Source: Sapria himalayana (taxonomy: Eukaryota > Streptophyta > Magnoliopsida > Malpighiales > Rafflesiaceae). Taken from it: a DNA stretch of 64,000 bases. The position numbers were made by a program, and so were the translations under genes. Of this stretch, positions 58,120 to 64,000 are shown in pieces. Location: assembly GCA_029783825.1 (NCBI GenBank), contig JAREIK010014417.1, positions 1,084,001-1,148,000 on the forward strand, written 5' to 3'. Numbering within the stretch: the first letter of the stretch is position 1; each line of letters starts with the position of its first letter. The notes beneath the pieces were generated by a model, which had not been told where the DNA came from, made no database searches, and was given only the letters and a program-made list of their open reading frames with translations.

Positions 58120-60018
58120 AAATACATAAAGTAGATATACACACACGCACAAGATTGAGCTAAGAGTGAATTCAATGCACAAATTTCAAAAAGTGTGAAT
58201 TTGTTCATAACTGTGTGTGTGTGTGTGTGTCTATATATATATATATATAATATTAAAAATACCTATTTTAATTAATATATATTTACAAGTATGCCATTGC
58301 CTTAAATTATTGAGTAGTTAGTGAAATGACTTATCCTCATCCTTGTGCATTATTTGTTTGGTGCACAATACTTGTAGAGCAGTTTAGACGAGGTACTAGT
58401 TAGAGATTAATAATTATCTGATATCCCAATTTATTGGTAACTGTAATTGACTGGTGCACGAAACCAAAATACAAGAATATCTAATTCGATAAATTATAAT
58501 ATAATTGCAGTGATCAAGATGAAATTTTTACCAAAAAATTAGGTTTTTTGAAATTAGATAAAAAAAAGACAAAAAAATGGGCTTTTTTAAATCTGATTAC
58601 ATATTTTAATTTGGAAAAAAAACAAGATATTTACCGAGATCAATATGTATATATAAATTGAATTATATATAAAAACACCCATTTCTTATTATATTTAGAA
58701 ATGGGCAGTAATTATATAATAAATGCATGATTTTAATGAACACATTAAGTTAGATATGTAATTATAATGTATAATGATAAATATATTATAAAGAAAATAA
58801 AATACGCATATCATGAAAATGAATTTTACTAATTCACAACCAAGAGAATATCATGAATCCCAGATAAAAAATTGTTTAAATTGAAAAATTGAGAAAAAAT
58901 CAAGAGTGGCCAATTTGAATGAGAAGGGGAGTTGGGTAAGAGTAATATTGCATAAAATAAAATAAAAATTGAATCTTTGAAAAATTAAGAAAATTCTTAA
59001 TTTGAAACTGAAATTGAAAAACAGATAAAATCAAAGAAAATTAAATTGCAATACATACTTATTTACAACCTCATTCACATCACAAAAGTGATCTTTCACA
59101 CTCAAAGGAGTCTGCAACACCTCACCTATTGGCTCGCGCCTCGCACGCATAAACGTGTGCGACAATAAAAATAATTAACAATTTTTGATCAAATATCATA
59201 TTCAATTGCAAATACAATAAAGGGAGGCATTCTTTTATTTATAAAAGAGAACTCTATTTGGGCACTAATACTTTTGGGGCACACTTTCAGCAAATAAAAA
59301 CCAAGATTCAAAATTACCCCTATATATATATATATTAAAAAAAAACACACACACACACATATATATATACACACATTAGATATTACTCTTACCAAATATT
59401 TTGATGAAACATAGTAATCACATATCTACTATATTTGAATTATAAGACAATTTTAAAAATATATTTTGATGAAATAACAACTCATAACCATTGAAATTCG
59501 TACTTTTAGTGAGATATGGATAATTCTTTGTTTTAACTAAGATAACAATATAATTTGTGAAATATTAATACTAAATAATAATTTTTTTTTCATTTTCCTT
59601 CTTTTCTTGAAAAAAAAAAATACTAGTTACTAATTTTAGATCAATAAAAATATTATTATTATAATATGTCAATGTGTCTTCACCTTGTTTTCCCTTGTGA
59701 GATGTTAATACAACGTAGCAATTGATTGAAAATGATCCTATAATTCATTACATGAATCTTTGTAAAAAATATTCATCATAACTAAGACATCAATAATATT
59801 TTTAAATTACAAAAAATATAAAGAATTGTTCAAAATTAAAATACAAAACTCATGGATGAAAGTCATCATTATTGCTTATATGACTCATGCTCTTTTATTT
59901 ATACATATACACACATGTGTGTGTGTGTGTGTGTGTGTAATGATGAGATACTTTTGTTATCGAGCTTTTGAGACACCACCTAACATAAAAAAATTAGTCA
60001 GCATAACAAAGTCGCAAT
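58120..60018. other. AT-rich DNA, possibly including an Athila-type LTR
   Basis: No gene. Microsatellites: (GT)n(TA)n at 58210-58247, (TA)n(CA)n at 59323-59375, (GT)n at 59916-59938. A small GC-rich island with an imperfect palindrome, TCGCACGCATAAACGTGTGC (from 59142), stands out. The primer site at 60022 implies that an LTR ends just before it, but I could not define its start. Confidence 0.45.
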
Positions 60019-60021
60019 AAG

Positions 60022-60042
60022 TTTTTGACACCATTATCAGGG
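60022..60042 (+). other. Primer binding site of an Athila-like element
   Basis: TTTTTGACACCATTATCAGG is a transition-rich (C to T, G to A) relative of the well-known TTTTTGGCGCCGTTGCCGGG stretch at the start of plant Athila/Tat internal regions. The pattern of changes is what deamination of methylated cytosines produces. Confidence 0.65.
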
Positions 60043-60589
60043 TTTATTTAGTTTGATTAGTCAATATGAGATAGTGTAATTACTTTTCTAAACGGATAAT
60101 TACTTTTTAGAAGTTCAAATATCATTGAGTTAGATAGTTGTATTTTGTTTTGATAGTTGTTGTTTAGTTTGATAATTCTTAACTCTAAATGCTAAATCTT
60201 GTTGACTTATTTGGAAAATAAATAGATATATTTTAGTGCATTACTTGCATTATTTTTTTTATTTGTTTCTTTTAAGCACCTTTTTAAAGAGTTGAAACTC
60301 TAGGATTGAGCTAACTCTTTTGGACCTGGAAATAAAAAGAACTAGAGGAGCAATTGTTAAATAAAAAACTAATAAAAAGACTAGAGAACTAGTAGTAATA
60401 GATAGCCCCAAAGAAATAAAGAGAAGTTTTCCATCAACTCATCCAACACCATACCTTGGGAGACAATTAGAAGCCAATGATGATGGATAGTTATTTGGGT
60501 ATTTCAACTGTAACTAGTAAATGTGAACTACTTTGAGGCAAAGCTGAGTCTTATAGTTATGATTTGATATCACGAATATAATAGAAGGG

Positions 60590-61030
60590 CATCAAAAAAT
60601 TTTAATGGACATCTCATAATATTTTCAGAATGAAGTGACATGGTAAAAATAAATGGAATTTACCTTGACATAATGAGGTTACATCTATTTCCATTTTTAT
60701 TAGGGGATAAGGCACATAGTTGTAACTATTATTTACAACCTAACTTCTTTGAGAGTTGGGATAAAGTTGTGAGTGTCTTTCTTATTAAGTTATTCATGCC
60801 TCAAAATATTTTTCAATTATTGAGCGAGATAAGCTAGTACTGACAAGATAAGCATGAGACTTTATATGATGTTTAGAACTATTTTAAGGAGTATTGGAGC
60901 TGGTGAAAAATAACTACCAAAATCCAATGGGTCGTTCATTTGGGAGAAGTGAAGTTAGAGTAATGGAGTTAAATCAATTCGCTATAATTGAAGCAAAGTT
61001 GGAAGCTCTCTTAAAAAAACTTGAGACTCA
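60590..61030 (+). pseudogene. Athila-like gag remnant
   Basis: The open frame 60640-60837 (65 codons) reads IMRLHLFPFLLGDKAHSC then SWDKVVSVFLIKLFMPQN, the retrotransposon-gag domain order. After stops, 60905-61025 gives NNYQNPMGRSFGRSEVR and LEALLKKLETQ, the later conserved gag region of Athila/Tat elements. Several stops and shifts. Confidence 0.75.
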
Positions 61031-61479
61031 ATAAGAAAAGAAAAGATTATCAATGTAGATCAATATTTTACATCCACTTGAATTGGTAGACTTATATCCC
61101 ATTTATCAAATGGAAGAAGCCAACCAAATAAAAATTAAAGGGTATATGTTTTGATCCAGCAACAATGACCCAACACATTATCATCCAAATGTGAGAAATC
61201 ATGATAATTTTTCTTATTGAGGATATAGAGCTAGCTGCAGAATATTAGATAATTTTCAAAAAATATTGGGAATAATATAATAAGCTATAATGATTAATAA
61301 AACTTAAGATTGAATTGTTAATAATCATGAATAGAATAAAAGATAATATTTGAATAAGGAATGAATTTCATCCTGGTAAAATTCAAAAAGAGAAATAATA
61401 CCCAAGACAATTAAATGAGGATGCTTGATGTGAGAAAGGATCCAACGAGTTAAGTGTTGAGGAATACAGAAAATTAAAT

Positions 61480-62545
61480 TAGATAATTGATGCTATCAAT
61501 GAAGTAAAAAAAATAAATGAACTACCAATTGATACTGAAACATATCCAAAGAATTACTTTTCTATATTACTTAGAAGTGGGAAAAAGCTATTAAAGTAAT
61601 ACATTGAACAAAAAAAAATCTAATATTTTTGTGGCTTATAGCACTACAACTTTCTCAAAAGTTTGGCTCCAACTAAAAGTTTTCCAAGAAGCCATGGCCC
61701 ATATTTAATAGAGATCAAAGGATGAAGGATATGATACCGTGACACCTAACAAGGCCATGACTTCAAAGAAAGTGTAAGCTTAAATCTCACTCTAGGGAAA
61801 CAAAAAATAAAGGAGTGAAAGTATGTTTTTGGATTTATGAATATAAAAAATTAAACCAAAATGAAACTAAGAGAAAGTTTTTGATAAATGTTCCATATCC
61901 ATAATGGTTTAGAAAGAGAAAATTAGACAAACACTTTAAAATTTTTCTCAATATATTCTATAAGTTAAAGTGAATATTATTTGCAAAAATTCTCCCCAAA
62001 ATCAAACTACATGATATTTATGCCACATATAATGATTGTAAGAGAAAATTGGAGACATATTTAACCATGATTATTCAAAAAAAAATTATGATTGACTAAG
62101 AAGTATAGTATAATTATTCAATTAAAATTTTTGAGGAAATTAAAAGACCATGGATATTTTATTATACTTTGTACTATTGAATACTACACATTTCCAAAAA
62201 TATTATGCGACTTGGAATCAAGTATCAATTTGATGCCTTTATTAATTATGTGAAGATTTAATATTGACAAAATCACTTCAATATCTTTCTTACCTTAAAT
62301 GGCTAAACATACTATCAAACACCTAAACGAGATTATCGAAGATGTATTGGTTAATTTGAATATCTTTATTATTTTTAGTGGATTTCATTATATTGGATAT
62401 GGAGGAGGACAAATATGCACCATTAATATTATGATGAAAATTTTTGCAATAGAACAAGCCCTTATCTATATAAAGAAATGGGAGTTTACACTCCATGTTA
62501 GTGAGAAGCAAATACAGTTTAATATTTACTATGACTTATGAGTTT
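61480..62545 (+). pseudogene. Athila-like gag C-terminus and protease remnant
   Basis: The open frame 62299-62541 (80 codons) contains LNEIIEDVLVNLNIFII and, at its end, LHVSEKQIQFNIYYDL. Together with YQFDAFINYV just upstream these are the conserved order of the Athila aspartic protease C-terminal region. The part that should carry the active-site Asp is mutated. 61480-62290 is decayed linker, with stops in all frames. Confidence 0.7.
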
Positions 62546-64000
62546 ACATGATGATGAAATAGTGTATTGGAGAAAAGAAAATCTTTTTTGTACTAAAATT
62601 ATACAAAAAGTGAATTTTTGATGGAAGAATTTTACAAAAGACTTGTAGTCACATGAAGACAAAGGATATGAAGCAGAAGAACTTTAGGGCTTTAAAAGTG
62701 ATGAAGACATAAAATCTTATGAGGAAAAACTATTTTGGAGTTTCAAAAATGAGAAAAAGAGGAAGATGACTGCTATGAGATTGTAACATTCTTTGAAGTC
62801 ATAAATTTGGAGAAATCTTATGTTGCCAACTTAAAATAAGTTGAGGAAACAATTAAAAAAGATAAGACTTATATAAAAATCATATAGGATGCTGTTGGGG
62901 GGCAATCCCATGGCTATGTATAGTACTGTGATTTTGGGGTAAATAATAAAAATAGCCAAGGAAGGCATGGGGGTGGGGTCAAGGTTGTGCATAACACTGT
63001 GACTTTAGGGTTATAAAATTAATTTGACCAAAAAAAACATGAAGACAAAGTTATGGTTATGCACAGCACTACAACTTTGATGTTTAAAGATAAAGGTATA
63101 CATAATGAGTTAGTCCATCTGAAACTTTAAGACGAATGCATGATTGTGCACAATACCTTAACTTTGAAGTTATAAAATAAAAAAAGAAAAGAAAAGCTTA
63201 AAGATAAAGCCATGTTGTACCCAATGTCACAACTTTGGAAATATAGAAAAAAAAGGCAGAGAAAAGCTAAAAGGAAAAACCATAGATGCACTCAATATCA
63301 TGACTTTGGAGATCCAAGAAGAAAAAGGACAAACTAAGCTTGATGAAGATGGCATGATATTCGCTTAAGTCATGGCATTCAAATAAAAAAAGGCACTAGA
63401 AACAAATATAATTGAAGCAATACCAAATGAAAAAATAAATAAAGAGATAAAATAATGTACTAAGAAGCCAGCTTGGATATCAGAGAACTCTGATAAAGAA
63501 AAAGAAGTTTTGATGATCTAGTAATGGATATTAAATGTAACATTACTTGGAAGGCAACCCAAAAAAATTGTTTTCTATATGTTTTATATAATAAACATTT
63601 ATATCCGCTACATAAATGACTATTAATATGTTCACCTAAATTTGTTCCACTATTTTGATATTCTATGATACTCAAACATATATCTTTTAATAAAAATTAT
63701 TTTATATAAAGATATAGAAGACTTTTTTGATATGGATGGGAACTTTTTACTCGGAAATGAACAATCATTTTAGTCCGAGAGTTTATTTGATATTCAAATT
63801 ATCAAATATTTTTATAGATTTTGGTGATCTATGATGATGTGCAGCATGGAAATTAGATAATTGTGATTTGATTTCATTACTTTTGAGTTTTGGTAGATTT
63901 TGATAAATAATCATAAAATTGATAGATTTTTCAAGGTGTTTGGCCAAGGGGTAAAGTATGGTATCTCACATAATTTCGGCGTCAATTCTTGGTCGAAGCT
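62546..64000 (+). mobile_element. Athila-like element 3' part without recognisable RT/integrase
   Basis: After the protease no RT, RNase H or integrase motif is found. Instead there is a degenerate tandem repeat (62912-63320), then ACTTGGAAGGCAACCCAA (63544-63561), a phrase typical of the region downstream of pol in Athila elements. The last 400 bases are AT-rich with TTTGATATT-like words. So the element either lost almost all of pol or is a non-autonomous derivative; it runs off the window. Confidence 0.55.
62905..63320. repeat. Degenerate tandem repeat, 66-88 bp spacing
   Basis: Six diverged copies of a core like GGTTGTGCATAACACTGTGA followed by CTTTGGGGTTATAAAA occur at about 62912, 62983, 63055, 63143, 63209 and 63284. 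The intervening parts are A-rich. Confidence 0.7.

Noticed and set aside
62899..63320. Possible satellite or centromeric repeat
   Set aside because: Only about six diverged units of variable spacing inside an Athila-like element; not an extended satellite.
1..64000. CRISPR array, rRNA or tRNA gene
   Set aside because: No regular spacer/repeat array, rRNA segment or cloverleaf-forming tRNA was seen; tRNA-like boxes found belong to SINEs.

Overview
This is a plant nuclear window, strongly AT-rich and dominated by transposable elements. I can support one probably functional host gene, an intronless-coding CBL-interacting protein kinase (CIPK) at 50173-51570 on the plus strand. Its GC-rich coding sequence stands out sharply from the AT-rich surroundings. 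That GC-rich codon use and the kind of transposons present suggest a monocot with a large genome. This is only a guess, because no ribosomal or organellar marker is present.

Layout. 0.17-0.86 kb: a non-autonomous hAT element with internal subrepeats. 1.1-5.5 kb: a tandem array of SINE-like modules of about 300 bp, split by a 2.9 kb degenerate hAT transposon (1684-4619). 5.5-9.5 kb: AT-rich DNA with a T-rich tract, a 622 bp hAT derivative (7074-7695) and a tRNA-like SINE (8771-8974). 9.5-10.7 kb: a Ty1/copia RT-RNase H remnant, minus strand. 12.2-12.9 kb: hAT fragments. 12.9-14.8 kb: long TA/GT/GTGA microsatellites carrying a PIF/Harbinger-type MITE. 15.9-16.4 kb: an unexplained GC-richer segment. 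16.8-17.35 kb: two SINE copies, minus strand. 20.5-26.6 kb: a Ty3/gypsy remnant interrupted by a 1.8 kb PIF/Harbinger element that keeps only an ORF1-like gene. 29.3-29.7 kb: another GC-rich hAT derivative. 31.4-32.8 kb: repeat modules and a fold-back repeat. 32.9-41.5 kb: a degenerate Ty1/copia element with two recognisable LTRs, whose 5' LTR is split by a nearly complete 3.6 kb hAT transposon. 42.4-43.7 kb: a nest of hAT derivatives.

44.1-52 kb is the CIPK locus. A CT-rich leader with a good splice donor at 44344/44345 and a good acceptor at 49785/49786 suggest a 5.4 kb intron in the 5' UTR. The intron would hold a 1.3 kb long-inverted-repeat element built around a 31-bp minisatellite, a small MITE and several microsatellites. 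Two uORFs and a purine-rich hexamer repeat lie between the acceptor and the ATG.

52.6-58.1 kb: a second LTR-flanked Ty1/copia remnant, minus strand. 60.0-64.0 kb: an Athila-like Ty3/gypsy remnant with PBS, gag and protease but no visible RT or integrase, followed by a degenerate tandem repeat.

The genes do not form a pathway. The clearest biology is the layering of transposons. The hAT transposon at 37.6-41.3 kb has the same ends as four small derivatives here and could be the kind of source that mobilised them. The small Harbinger MITE at 14.3 kb is a deletion derivative related to the larger element at 23.8 kb. I did not find a convincing new defence or metabolic system. The most unusual object is the minisatellite-cored inverted-repeat element inside the inferred CIPK leader intron.
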